Part shown: positions 15,267-22,689 of the stretch, piece after piece
How positions within the stretch are numbered: position 1 is the stretch's first letter
How the letters are laid out: each line of letters starts with the position of its first letter
From: an uncultured Clostridia bacterium
GTDB taxonomy: Bacteria; Bacillota; Clostridia; Oscillospirales; Oscillospiraceae
DNA: 32,609 nt
Reading direction: 5' to 3'
Assembly: GCA_945948535.1 (NCBI GenBank)
Contig: CAMFBN010000028.1
Coordinates: forward strand, 1-32,609
Notes under the pieces: generated by a model
Databases searched by the model: none
Told to the model about the DNA's origin: nothing
What the model saw: only the letters and a program-made list of their open reading frames with translations
Made by a program: the position numbers and the translations under genes

Positions 15267-15619
15267 TCTGCGCCCTCCTTCAGCATTTGCTTGAGGGTTT
15301 CTTTCAGCCGCTCGTTGATGGGAGAGCCAGGATCAAAGCACATCTCGATGAACTTGTCCATCTCAGGATAAACCTTTTCGATTTTCATTTTTCCCTCATA
15401 AAGCTTCCCCTGGGGGTTGTCTGTGCGCCCATAAATGTAATCCAGGGAAACATCGAAATAGTCCGCGTACCGAACCATCACATCCGCCGGGACATGAGCC
15501 TCACCGCTTTCAAACCGAGCAACTGCCGACTGCCGGGAACCCACAATGGCTGCAATCTTTGCCTGAGACAGCTTCGCGCTTTGACGCAGCTCCCGCAGCC
15601 GTACACCGATGGTATTCAT
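15263..15619 (-). CDS. Xre-family repressor of the recombinase operon
   Basis: The start ATG at 15619 (MNTIGVRLRELR) has AGGAGGT 7 nt upstream; a GTG three codons earlier overlaps that ribosome site and is rejected. The 118-residue protein has an N-terminal Cro/CI-type HTH (about 4-60: SAKLSQAKIAAIVG, SRQSAVARFESGE), followed by an amphipathic C-terminal region likely used for dimerising. It is the first gene of a two-gene operon with the recombinase. It probably keeps the recombinase off, binding the palindrome that overlaps the -35 box. Confidence 0.9.
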   Translation of the reverse strand: MNTIGVRLRELRQSAKLSQAKIAAIVGSRQSAVARFESGEAHVPADVMVRYADYFDVSLDYIYGRTDNPQGKLYEGKMKIEKVYPEMDKFIEMCFDPGSPINERLKETLKQMLKEGAE

Positions 15620-15648
15620 AGCTGTCACCTCCTGCTTCTTGTGTGATT

Positions 15649-15689
15649 AGTATACCCTATATCGCATATGAAGTCAATCTTAAATTGAC
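15649..15689 (-). promoter_or_regulatory. promoter and operator of the Xre-recombinase operon
   Basis: On minus: TTGACT (15672-15677), 17-bp spacer, TATACT (15649-15654). The inverted repeat GTCAAT-CTTAA-ATTGAC (15673-15689) overlaps the -35, so a bound repressor would block polymerase. Confidence 0.75.
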
Positions 15690-15774
15690 ATAATATCATT
15701 GTTTTCATAGGGGTTCACGAACAAAACTCAAGCGCCCGCAGGGTGCGCAGCTCACAAGAAACTTGTGATTCAAA

Positions 15775-16063
15775 GGGTTTGGGAGATTTCCCAACAAGCA
15801 GAAAATGCTCAAGTCTGCCTAAGCAGAAACGAGCGTTTTTCGCATATGGCGCGCCATAAGCATTGCTTGCGACTTTTGTCGCAGCAAGGTTTGTGACCAC
15901 ACATGCATTGCTTGCGGCTAGTAAAAAAGTGAAATAATGGGCTGTTTTCATAGCCTTTACAATAGTAGCAAGCAATGCATCTGTAATACAAATGCGAAAA
16001 GCCATCCATTCCGCTTTCACGGAACGGATGGTTTTCTGCTTGTTGAGGCGCTGTCCCAAACCC
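15775..16063. repeat. nested inverted-repeat element of about 290 bp
   Basis: The outermost arms are GGGTTTGGGA (15775-15784) with TCCCAAACCC (16054-16063). Next come CAACAAGCAGAAAA (15792-15805) with its perfect complement at 16032-16045. Further in are ATGCATTGCTTGC (15903-15915) with its complement at 15968-15980, the 14-bp palindrome TATGGCGCGCCATA (15845-15858), GCGAC-TTTT-GTCGC (15869-15882), and a 12-bp hairpin CCATCCATTCCG/CGGAACGGATGG with one mismatch just inside the right arm. Small hairpins also flank it (CACAAG-AAA-CTTGTG at about 15753-15767, GCGATT-CTGC-GAATCGC at about 16096-16112). Open frames exist across it but show no recognisable protein. Confidence 0.7.
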
Positions 16064-16147
16064 CGGTGAACGCAGACCTTCGGACTGCGGCTGCGCGATT
16101 CTGCGAATCGCTTTCCTGCTGCCCACTTTGATTAAAACAGTTTTTCC

Positions 16148-16176
16148 TTGCTTTCCCTTGGCAAACGGACTATAAT
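16148..16176 (+). promoter_or_regulatory. promoter of the sensor-kinase operon
   Basis: TTGCTT (16148-16153), 17-bp spacer, TATAAT (16171-16176), 33 bp before the GTG start. No copies of the TCTCACA repeats found further downstream occur here. Confidence 0.7.
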
Positions 16177-16208
16177 TGCCCGTGAACAAAGGAAGGAGGG
16201 AAGCCGCC

Positions 16209-17735
16209 GTGACGAATACCAGATTCTTGAAAAGAGCTGCCCTGCGTGGTCTGCTCTGCGCGTTTGTGTTCGTTGGTGCAGCCACGGGGATTGGCTGGCT
16301 GTTCCGGCTGTGGCAGTTCCCGGAAACCAATATTGTGGTGGTATACATTCTGTCCGTCGTGGTGACTGCCCGGTGTACTGACGGGTATCTGTGGGGCATT
16401 CTGTCCACGATTCTGTCAACCTGCGCCTTCAACGCATTCTTTACAGCGCCCTATTTCACGCTGTCCGTGGATGATCCCACCTATTTCATCACCTTCTCTA
16501 TCATGGCGGTGACCTCCATTATCACCAGCGCTCTGACCTCCAAGGCAAAGAAAATGACGGCGGAGGCTGTTCGCAACGAGCAGGAAGCCAGTGCGCTGTA
16601 CCATCTGACCAGCCATCTGACAGACGCGGAGAGCGTGGAGGACATTGCCCGGATCGCGGTGCAGACCATCAGCGGCACTATGGACTGCAAGGCCGCCTGC
16701 CTGTGTTTTGATGACCAGGGGCAGCCGGAACGCACCTTTATTCAGCAGAAAACGGAAACGGAGCAGGTACGGCGCTGCGTTACTGACCCCGACGGAATCC
16801 GGCACCGGATTGAAAACCTGCGGACGGATTTTGACGCCGGCGAGGAATTTTATGACTGGCCCATCTACGGAAGCGAATTCGTCCTCGGCATTCTGCGCAT
16901 TCCCGCTGACCGGGCAGAAGCTCTGACGGAGCAGCAGAAAAAGCTGCTCCACTCCATGATGGAAAGCACGGCCCTGGCCATGGATCGGCTGCGGGTCATG
17001 AAAGAGCGCATCCGTACCCGGGAGGAAGCCAATCAGGAACGCTACCGGGGAAATCTGCTTCGTGCCATTTCCCATGATCTGCGGACACCGCTGGCGGGCA
17101 TCATGGGCACCAGCGAAATGATTATGGACATGACGGACAAGGCTGACGCCCGGTTCGGACTGGCGGAGGGCATCTACAAGGACGCGGACTGGCTCCATTC
17201 CCTTGTGGAAAACATTCTCAGCCTGACCCGGCTCCAGGACGGACGCCTGACCCTGAACAAGCAGCCGGAGGCTGTTGAGGAGGTCATCGGCGCGGCGATG
17301 CTGGCCATCAGCAAGCGCGCGCCGGAGCGGGAAATTGCCGTGGAGATTCCCGATGACCTTCTGATGGTGCCCATGGACGCAAGGCTCATTGGACAGGTGC
17401 TGGTGAATCTGCTGGACAATGCGGTGAAGCACACCCAGCCCGGGGAGGAAATCTCCGTGGCAGTCTCCAAAGACAGTGATTTCGCCGTTTTTACTGTTTC
17501 CGACCGGGGCACCGGCATTTCCGAACAGGATTTGCCCCATGTGTTTCAGATGTTTTACACCACCCAGGGCAAAGGCCCGGACGCCAAACGGGGCATCGGT
17601 CTGGGACTTGCCATTTGCGAGTCCATTGTCACTGCCCACGGGGGTACCATCCGTGCCCAGAACCGCAGGGATGGAAAAGGCGCGGAATTTACCTTTACCC
17701 TGCCATTAAAGGAGGGAGACGCAGTTGAGAAGTGA
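16209..17735 (+). CDS. KdpD-type sensor histidine kinase lacking the KdpD N-terminal domains
   Basis: The start is the GTG at 16209, with AGGAGGG 8 nt upstream. The 508-residue protein opens with a four-helix DUF4118 membrane domain (about residues 10-105), the hallmark of KdpD. A GAF-like linker domain (about 130-265) and a HisKA domain with the phosphorylated His near residue 289 (AISHDLRTPLAG) follow. The HATPase domain (about 380-500) has the N box LLDNAVKHT and the G boxes DRGTGIS and GIGLGLA. The classical KdpD N-terminal sensor and universal-stress-protein domains are missing. It probably senses potassium or osmotic state and phosphorylates the regulator encoded next, whose gene overlaps by 11 bp. 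Confidence 0.92.
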   Translation: MTNTRFLKRAALRGLLCAFVFVGAATGIGWLFRLWQFPETNIVVVYILSVVVTARCTDGYLWGILSTILSTCAFNAFFTAPYFTLSVDDPTYFITFSIMAVTSIITSALTSKAKKMTAEAVRNEQEASALYHLTSHLTDAESVEDIARIAVQTISGTMDCKAACLCFDDQGQPERTFIQQKTETEQVRRCVTDPDGIRHRIENLRTDFDAGEEFYDWPIYGSEFVLGILRIPADRAEALTEQQKKLLHSMMESTALAMDRLRVMKERIRTREEANQERYRGNLLRAISHDLRTPLAGIMGTSEMIMDMTDKADARFGLAEGIYKDADWLHSLVENILSLTRLQDGRLTLNKQPEAVEEVIGAAMLAISKRAPEREIAVEIPDDLLMVPMDARLIGQVLVNLLDNAVKHTQPGEEISVAVSKDSDFAVFTVSDRGTGISEQDLPHVFQMFYTTQGKGPDAKRGIGLGLAICESIVTAHGGTIRAQNRRDGKGAEFTFTLPLKEGDAVEK

Positions 17736-18417
17736 ATGGATTCTGGTTGTGGAGGACGATGCCCAAATCCGCAACTTTATCACCTACACCCTGAAGCAGG
17801 AGGGCTTTCCCTGCCTCACCGCCGGAAACGCTCAGGGAGCGCTGTCCCAGTTGGTGTCCAACCAGGTTGACCTGATGCTGCTGGATTTGGGGCTGCCGGA
17901 TTTTGACGGTATGGAGGTCATCAAAAAAGTACGGGAGTGGTCGGAGGTGCCCATCATCGTGGTCTCCGCCCGAGATCAGGACAATGAAAAAGCCGCCGCC
18001 CTGGACAATGGTGCGGATGACTACCTGACCAAACCCTTCTCTGCTACGGAGCTGATGGCCCGCATCCGGGTGGCGCTGCGGCATTCCCACCGAACCTCGG
18101 TTGCCACGCAGCAGACAGTTTATTCCGTAGGCGGGCTGTCCATCGATCTGGAACGTCATCTGGTATTTCTGGATGGGGCGGAACTTCATGTGACCCCCAT
18201 GGAGTATAGCCTCCTGTCGCTGCTGTTCCGAAATATGGGAAAGGTATTGACTACCCAGTACATCATCAAGGAAATCTACGGCCCGGGCTACGGAAACGAC
18301 ACCCAGGCCCTGCGGGCACTGATGGCAGGGCTGCGGCGGAAAATCGAGAAATCTCCGGCAAAGCCCCGATATATCCTCACCGAAATCGGTGTGGGATACC
18401 GGCTGGTGGATGAATAG
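17725..18417 (+). CDS. KdpE-type OmpR/PhoB-family response regulator
   Basis: The start is a TTG at 17725 with GGAGGG about 8 nt upstream, inside the end of the kinase gene. The 230-residue protein has a receiver domain with acidic pair near residue 10, phosphoacceptor Asp54 (LLDLGLPDFDG) and Lys near 103 (DDYLTKPFS). A C-terminal winged helix (about 130-228, ending ILTEIGVGYRLVDE) follows. That class binds pairs of direct repeats spaced about 11 bp. Two such pairs occur directly after this gene's terminator at 18464-18512, in front of the potassium-uptake operon, making that operon the likely target. Confidence 0.93.
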   Translation: MRSEWILVVEDDAQIRNFITYTLKQEGFPCLTAGNAQGALSQLVSNQVDLMLLDLGLPDFDGMEVIKKVREWSEVPIIVVSARDQDNEKAAALDNGADDYLTKPFSATELMARIRVALRHSHRTSVATQQTVYSVGGLSIDLERHLVFLDGAELHVTPMEYSLLSLLFRNMGKVLTTQYIIKEIYGPGYGNDTQALRALMAGLRRKIEKSPAKPRYILTEIGVGYRLVDE

Positions 18418-18428
18418 AAGAATGCTGA

Positions 18429-18466
18429 ATGTCTCGGAACTTGCTTCCGGGACATTTTCTTTTTCT
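18429..18466 (+). terminator. terminator of the two-component operon
   Basis: An 11-bp stem ATGTCTCGGAA/TTCCGGGACAT (one G-U) with a 5-nt loop is followed by TTTCTTTTTC. It isolates the regulator genes from the uptake operon, so the latter needs its own promoter. Confidence 0.88.
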
Positions 18467-18528
18467 CACAGAATTCTCACAGGAAACTGCAATCTCTCAC
18501 ACCGCGCTCACGGCTTCCGCGCTAAAAT
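18464..18528 (+). promoter_or_regulatory. direct-repeat activator sites and promoter of the potassium-uptake operon
   Basis: TCTCACA occurs at 18464-18470, 18475-18481 and 18495-18501, with GCTCACG at 18506-18512. These form two pairs, each with an 11-bp start-to-start period, and the pairs are 20 bp apart. The -10 is TAAAAT (18523-18528). The expected -35 position (18500-18505) is CACCGC, far from consensus, and is covered by the second pair. This is the geometry of PhoB-type activated promoters. The binding protein is inferred to be the adjacent KdpE-like regulator. Confidence 0.7.
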
Positions 18529-18570
18529 CACACCGTAAGATAAATCCGAAGGCAAAAGGAGGATTTTAGC

Positions 18571-18969
18571 ATGATGACACAGGAACTAACCAGCCGCGAT
18601 ATGCAGCTGCAGACCCTTTGCGATGGGGTGAGGAAATATGCCAAAGCCCGGGATTATCAAAAATGTGTGGACATGATTTGCGAGGCCATGGGGGAATTTC
18701 CCAATGCGCCGGAACCGCACAATCTGCTGGGAATCGTTATGGAAAAAGAGGGGGACCATGCCGGTGCCATGAAGCACTTCCGGGCAGCTTACGCGCTGGA
18801 CCCTACTTACTTACCTGCAAGGCAAAATCTGGATCATTATGGCACGTTTTATTCCCGGGGCGGCTGCGCCTATGACGAGAGCGATTGCCCTCAGGAGGCT
18901 CCGTCCCCCTATGAAATCCAATACGACGAAAAAGGCATCGGTCACGCGGTCAGGAGGAACACAAAATGA
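18571..18969 (+). CDS. small TPR-repeat protein heading the potassium-uptake operon
   Basis: The ATG at 18571 follows AAAGGAGGA. The 132-residue soluble protein contains about two to two and a half tetratricopeptide-like helix pairs: AKARDYQKCVDMICEAMGEF near 24-43 and the clearer PEPHNLLGIVMEKEGDHAGAMKHFRAAYALDP near 48-79. A Tyr/Pro-rich tail follows. TPRs mediate protein contacts. Its stop codon overlaps the start of the first RCK gene (ATGA), so it is co-produced with the transporter's regulatory subunits. It may be an adaptor of the channel or its sensor. I know of no characterised homologue in Trk/Ktr systems. Confidence 0.8.
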   Translation: MMTQELTSRDMQLQTLCDGVRKYAKARDYQKCVDMICEAMGEFPNAPEPHNLLGIVMEKEGDHAGAMKHFRAAYALDPTYLPARQNLDHYGTFYSRGGCAYDESDCPQEAPSPYEIQYDEKGIGHAVRRNTK

Positions 18970-19418
18970 GTATCTTGAAAAACAAAACACAGGCAGACTA
19001 CACCATCATTGTGGGCTGCGGACGGCTGGGCGCCAATCTGGCAAACACCCTGTCCGAGGAGGGAGAAAATGTCCTGATTCTGGACAAGGAGAAGGAAGCC
19101 TTCCGCAAACTGTCCCCCTCCTTTGGCGGACTGACGGTGGAGGGCGACGGGACAGACCTGGATGTCCTGAAGAAAGCAGACATCTCCCATGCCAATGCCG
19201 TGATTGCCGTTACCAACAATGACAACACCAATATTCTCATTGCCCAGCTGGCAAAGGAATGGTACTCTGTGGGGCGGGTGATTTCCCGGCTGTATGACCC
19301 GGAGCGGGAATGCGTCTACCGAGAGCTGGGCATCGACACCATCTGCCCGGCAGTGCTGTCCGCTAACGAAATCGACAAGCTGCTGGAGAAACCGACCCGC
19401 ACGAAGGAGGCTGTTTGA
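18966..19418 (+). CDS. TrkA-N (RCK) domain protein without RCK-C domain
   Basis: The 150-residue protein is a single Rossmann RCK-N domain with an intact nucleotide-binding motif GCGRLG near residue 18, an acidic residue ending the second strand (LILDKE) and the GDGTD block near 61. It ends about 10 residues after the domain, so the RCK-C (TrkA-C) ligand domain is missing. Such subunits form the cytosolic gating ring of TrkH/KtrB-type potassium channels. It overlaps the TPR gene by 4 bp and is followed immediately by a second RCK gene, suggesting a mixed ring. Confidence 0.9.
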   Translation: MSILKNKTQADYTIIVGCGRLGANLANTLSEEGENVLILDKEKEAFRKLSPSFGGLTVEGDGTDLDVLKKADISHANAVIAVTNNDNTNILIAQLAKEWYSVGRVISRLYDPERECVYRELGIDTICPAVLSANEIDKLLEKPTRTKEAV

Positions 19419-19420
19419 TC

Positions 19421-20104
19421 ATGAAAGGAAATGTGCTTTTGGTGGGCGGCAGGAGCAAAGCGAAGTCCCTTGCCCAGTCTCTGCTGAAAAAGGGTTATCG
19501 GGTTACGGTCATCAATAAGGATTTGCTAGACTGCGAGAAACTGGCGGAGAATGAAAAGCTCACCGTTATCCACGGCGACGGAACCAAGCCCTATGTTCTG
19601 GAGGATGCGGGTGCCGGGGGTATGGATATCGCCATTGCTTTGACACCCCGGGACGAGGATAATCTGGTTGTTTGCGAGCTGTGCAAGAAGAAGTTCCGGG
19701 TTCCAAAAACCCTGTCGCTGCTGTCCGACCCGCAAAAGACGGACTTTTTCTACAAAATGGGTGTGGACAGCGTAATCTGCGCTATCTCTGCCGTCACCAG
19801 TATCATTGAGCAGCAGGCCTTCATGGAGGAAATTGCAAAAGCAATCCCCATCGGAGAGGGTCGGGTGCAGCTTCTGGAAGTGCCCATCACTGAGACAGAC
19901 CCGGCAGCCCAGAAGCAGGTCTGGGAAATCAACCTGCCCAAGGAGGTCATCATCGGCTGCATCCTCCGCCGGGATCAGACCCTGATCCCCAGAGGCGACA
20001 CCCGGATTCTGGCGGGAGACATTCTTGTCCTGATCTCGGGAAACGAGCAGGAGGAAATCGCGATTCTGGAATTAAAGGGCGGTGAAGCCAAATGGCGAAA
20101 ATGA
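19421..20104 (+). CDS. trkA: TrkA-family potassium uptake regulatory subunit (RCK-N plus RCK-C)
   Basis: The ATG at 19421 is chosen (AAGGAGG lies 11 nt upstream); a TTG two codons earlier is also possible. The 227-residue product has an RCK-N domain (about 1-135) whose glycine motif is altered to GGRSKA in place of GxGxxG, and an intact RCK-C domain (about 140-222, LPKEVIIGCILRRDQTLIPRGDTRI...GDILVLI). This is the reverse of its neighbour, which keeps the glycine motif but has no RCK-C. It overlaps trkH by 13 bp. The two proteins probably build one gating ring with divided duties. Confidence 0.9.
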   Translation: MKGNVLLVGGRSKAKSLAQSLLKKGYRVTVINKDLLDCEKLAENEKLTVIHGDGTKPYVLEDAGAGGMDIAIALTPRDEDNLVVCELCKKKFRVPKTLSLLSDPQKTDFFYKMGVDSVICAISAVTSIIEQQAFMEEIAKAIPIGEGRVQLLEVPITETDPAAQKQVWEINLPKEVIIGCILRRDQTLIPRGDTRILAGDILVLISGNEQEEIAILELKGGEAKWRK

Positions 20105-21591
20105 AAGACTGTTCCAACCGCGGCAAGCTGATGGTCATGATTGGTCTGCTGGTGATAGCCCCGGTGGCAATTCTCCCATTCTATCCCCGGGACATTGGCT
20201 ATGCAATCTATTTTCTGCTGCCGGGGCTGCTTTCTGTGCTGGCAGGGGGGCTTGTGTGCGCGTTTGGAAGGCGGGAAACCTATTTCATCGCCGACCGCCT
20301 AAAAGCCCAGCAGCACAGCAACAATACCGTACTGTTCACCTGGTTTTGGGGAATTATAGTTGGTGCAATGCCCTTCTTCCTTTCAAAGCAGCTGAAGCTT
20401 GTGCAGGCTCTGTTTGAATCCGTCAGCGGATGGACGACCACCGGGCTTTCTGTGATGGATGTGACACAGACTCCCCATATCTTCCTGTTCTACAGAAGCT
20501 TCATGCAATACTGCGGCGGTCTGGGCTTTGTGCTGATGATGGTTATGCTGGTATCCGGAAAGCGCTCCATGGATTTGTTCAACGCGGAGGGACACCCGGA
20601 CAAGCTGATGCCGAACCTCAAACAAACCGCCCAGACCATTTTTGAAATGTACATCATTTTCCTGATTGCGGGTACGGCGGCTTATGTTGTTTGCGGGATG
20701 CCGCTGTTTGACAGCCTGTGTCATGCCATGTGCAGCCTGTCCACCGGCGGTTTTTCCACAAAGCTGAATAGCATCGGTGAATACCGTAGCCTGCCCATTG
20801 AGATCGTCACCATAGTGCTGATGCTCATTGGCACGACGAATTTTGCGGTGCTGCTGCTTCTGATCCGGGGAAAATGGCGGCAGGCGTTTCAGGTCAGTGA
20901 GGTGCGTTTCCTGTTTCTTCTGCTGTTGGTTTTTGTGCCGATGATGGCTGTTTCCCTGTCCAGTGAATTGGGAACGGGCCTGGGTGAAGGTCTGCGCCAT
21001 GCCCTGTTCAACGCAGCTTCCGCCCTTTCCACCACCGGCTACGCCACGGTTGTCTACGAAAGCTGGCCCTCCTTCGCAATCGGACTGATGATTCTGCTGA
21101 TGCTGATTGGCGGTGGAATCGGTTCTACGGCAGGCGGCTTGAAGCTGACCCGTGTCTACCTGATTCTGCGGATGATCGGTCTGAATATCAAACGAAAGCT
21201 GCTCCCCCAGCGGTGCGTGGATGCGCCCACCTATGTCAAAGCCCAGGGAAGAACCAAAATTGACGGGGAACTCTGCTCTGACACGGTGGGCTTCGTGGGT
21301 TGCTATCTCCTCCTGTTTCTCGCCGGAGCGCTGATTCTCACCCTGACTGCCGGATGCGGTCTGGAAACAGCCATGTTTGAATTCGCCTCCGCCCTGGGCA
21401 CGGTGGGCTTGTCCATTGGCTTGACCGGGCCAATGACCAACAATGCCACCCTGATTGTGGAAATGATCGGTATGATTCTCGGCAGACTGGAAATCTTCAT
21501 CGTGCTAACTGGCTTTTATTCTTGGCTGCATGGGGGCGGAAAAATTAAGGGATGGCGTGATTCATTTATATATCCGCACTTAGAGCGCTAA
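20092..21591 (+). CDS. trkH: TrkH-family potassium uptake membrane subunit
   Basis: The 499-residue protein has the four pseudo-repeated membrane-pore-membrane units of the TrkH/KtrB superfamily. Each pore loop carries its filter glycine: SGWTTTGLSV (near residue 112), CSLSTGGFST (near 216), ALSTTGYAT (near 311) and ALGTVGLSI (near 440). It forms the ion-conducting part of a low-affinity potassium uptake system gated by the RCK subunits encoded upstream. The ATG at 20092 lies inside the end of trkA, with GGGCGGTGA as a modest ribosome site. A second in-frame ATG three codons later is possible. It is the last gene of the operon. Confidence 0.94.
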   Translation: MAKMKDCSNRGKLMVMIGLLVIAPVAILPFYPRDIGYAIYFLLPGLLSVLAGGLVCAFGRRETYFIADRLKAQQHSNNTVLFTWFWGIIVGAMPFFLSKQLKLVQALFESVSGWTTTGLSVMDVTQTPHIFLFYRSFMQYCGGLGFVLMMVMLVSGKRSMDLFNAEGHPDKLMPNLKQTAQTIFEMYIIFLIAGTAAYVVCGMPLFDSLCHAMCSLSTGGFSTKLNSIGEYRSLPIEIVTIVLMLIGTTNFAVLLLLIRGKWRQAFQVSEVRFLFLLLLVFVPMMAVSLSSELGTGLGEGLRHALFNAASALSTTGYATVVYESWPSFAIGLMILLMLIGGGIGSTAGGLKLTRVYLILRMIGLNIKRKLLPQRCVDAPTYVKAQGRTKIDGELCSDTVGFVGCYLLLFLAGALILTLTAGCGLETAMFEFASALGTVGLSIGLTGPMTNNATLIVEMIGMILGRLEIFIVLTGFYSWLHGGGKIKGWRDSFIYPHLER

Positions 21592-21592
21592 A

Positions 21593-21616
21593 GCTGTTGA
21601 TATGCAGCGATTTTTT
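21593..21616 (+). terminator. possible weak terminator of the trk operon
   Basis: A short GCTG/CAGC stem is followed by six T (21611-21616). The stem is weak, so confidence is low. Confidence 0.4.
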
Positions 21617-21619
21617 ATC

Positions 21620-21970
21620 TCAATTTTGGGAGGAGTGGTATAGGTATATTCGGAAGCCGAAAATCGGGTTCTAAATGCGGAGGAAACTCACCTGTCGACA
21701 TCAGATTGGCATTTTCCAAAGAGGGAATACAATATCCTCAGCTCCTCGGAACTTGGTCAAAAAGGTATTGGGGCACAACAGCTTTTAGGCTCAAAATGTC
21801 GACACCTAGCTGCAAGTTCTGTCCGCCCTCAATCAAGACGTAGAAGAATAGAAGCCGGATTTTCCAGTGGCTAATACAATTCCCTTACAGCAAGAAAAAT
21901 GCAAGGAAAACCTATTGCGGCACAAGCACTTTTTCACCGCTATTGTTCTACATCGCAACCACTTTCCAAG
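21620..21970. other. gene-free stretch after trkH
   Basis: No supported gene, tRNA or strong hairpin is seen in about 350 bp. Base composition is lower in GC than the flanking genes. GGGAATACAAT at about 21724-21734 recurs after the small ORF at about 22476-22486. The region may be decayed mobile-element DNA. Confidence 0.4.
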
Positions 21971-21973
21971 CTA

Positions 21974-22001
21974 TTGACACCCTCTCCCAATGTGATATAA
22001 T
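21974..22001 (+). promoter_or_regulatory. strong promoter of the small accessory ORF
   Basis: TTGACA (21974-21979), 16-bp spacer, TATAAT (21996-22001). Both boxes match consensus. Confidence 0.8.
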
Positions 22002-22011
22002 ACAGGAAAGC

Positions 22012-22060
22012 AAAATGCAGACGCCCATCAAGCCATAGGCTTGACAAGCGCCTGCATTTT
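22012..22060 (+). promoter_or_regulatory. structured 5' leader hairpin
   Basis: AAAATGCAGACGC (22012-22024) pairs with GCGCCTGCATTTT (22048-22060) with one or two mismatches. Inside sits a second perfect stem TCAAGCC-ATA-GGCTTGA (22028-22044). It begins 11 nt after the -10 and ends just before TTCTTGAGAAAGGAG. It could be an attenuator or a mRNA-stabilising leader. Confidence 0.6.
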
Positions 22061-22161
22061 CCGTTTCTTGAGAAAGGAGCCATGCCGTCAGCAACAGATT
22101 GTCCGCCCGTCCACAACTGCACCTTAAAAAATTTCATATCGAACCGGAGGGAACAACCAGC

Positions 22162-22350
22162 TTGGGCCGCAAGAAGAAACTCATTAACAATTCCGGTATT
22201 CCGCAGCACGAAATCGAGCACATCGCCCGGTGCATCCTGCCTGACATCCTCGCCTACTACGAAAGTGAAGAAGGTCAGCGGGAGTTCCGGGAATGGCAGG
22301 CTCAGCGTGAAGCGGAACAGACGGAAGGAAAGGTAGGGAAAAGCAAGTAA
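22162..22350 (+). CDS. small acidic mobile-element-type protein (62 aa)
   Basis: The probable start is the TTG at 22162 (LGRKKKLINNSGIPQHEIE), with GGAGG about 11 nt upstream; a TTG at 22099 is an alternative that adds 21 residues. The product has a basic start, then a helical segment EIEHIARCILPDILAYYESEEGQ and a charged tail (REFREWQAQREAEQ). Short proteins of this look are common in conjugative and transposable elements of Clostridia, with unknown function. It has its own strong promoter, a structured leader and a terminator, so it is a complete transcription unit. Confidence 0.68.
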   Translation: MGRKKKLINNSGIPQHEIEHIARCILPDILAYYESEEGQREFREWQAQREAEQTEGKVGKSK

Positions 22351-22362
22351 GCAACCGCACAG

Positions 22363-22389
22363 GGTGCCGCTAGCTTGGCGGCACCTTTT
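22363..22389 (+). terminator. terminator of the small accessory ORF
   Basis: The 8-bp stem GGTGCCGC/GCGGCACC with a 7-nt loop runs into TTTTCTC. Confidence 0.85.
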
Positions 22390-22621
22390 CTCATGCAGAA
22401 GGCACTTCCACTCACGCATTTCGGGAGTGAAAAAGCGGCTGATAGCAAGGCTTCTTGGACACGTTTTTGATCTGGGAATACAATTACCTTCGGATGCTCA
22501 AAAACGGCTTTCTATATGCGTGAATTCTCAAATTATCTAAATCTGTTTCTTTTTTCTCGGTCCTCTGGGTTTTGATTCGGGTCGTTTGATTACACCGTTT
22601 CGGAAATGGGTTTCCTCGAAC

Positions 22622-22682
22622 TTGCCAAAGAAAACAAATAATCCGAACACATCTCCCACATGGAAGAACTGGTTCGGATTAT
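22622..22682 (-). terminator. terminator of tRNA-Leu
   Basis: On minus, ATAATCCGAAC (22672-22682) pairs perfectly with GTTCGGATTAT (22638-22648) across a 23-nt loop. TTGTTTTCTTTGG follows. Confidence 0.75.
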
Positions 22683-22689
22683 ATTGGTT

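Noticed and set aside
15715..16432. Minus-strand frames of 114 and 207 codons across the nested inverted-repeat element
   Set aside because: They run through perfect palindromes and into the sensor-kinase gene, have no good ribosome site and show no domain. Repeat structure explains the sequence better. A search for conserved synonymous-biased change could reopen this.
22082..22336. ATG-started frame at 22082 right after AAAGGAGCC
   Set aside because: The ribosome site is only 2-3 nt from this ATG and the product is low-complexity and Ser/Arg-rich. The alternative frame gives a helical, acidic, protein-like sequence.
21724..22486. Shared GGGAATACAAT at about 21724 and 22476 as possible ends of an element around the small ORF
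   Set aside because: The match is only 11 bp, the flanks diverge, and no target-site duplication is visible.
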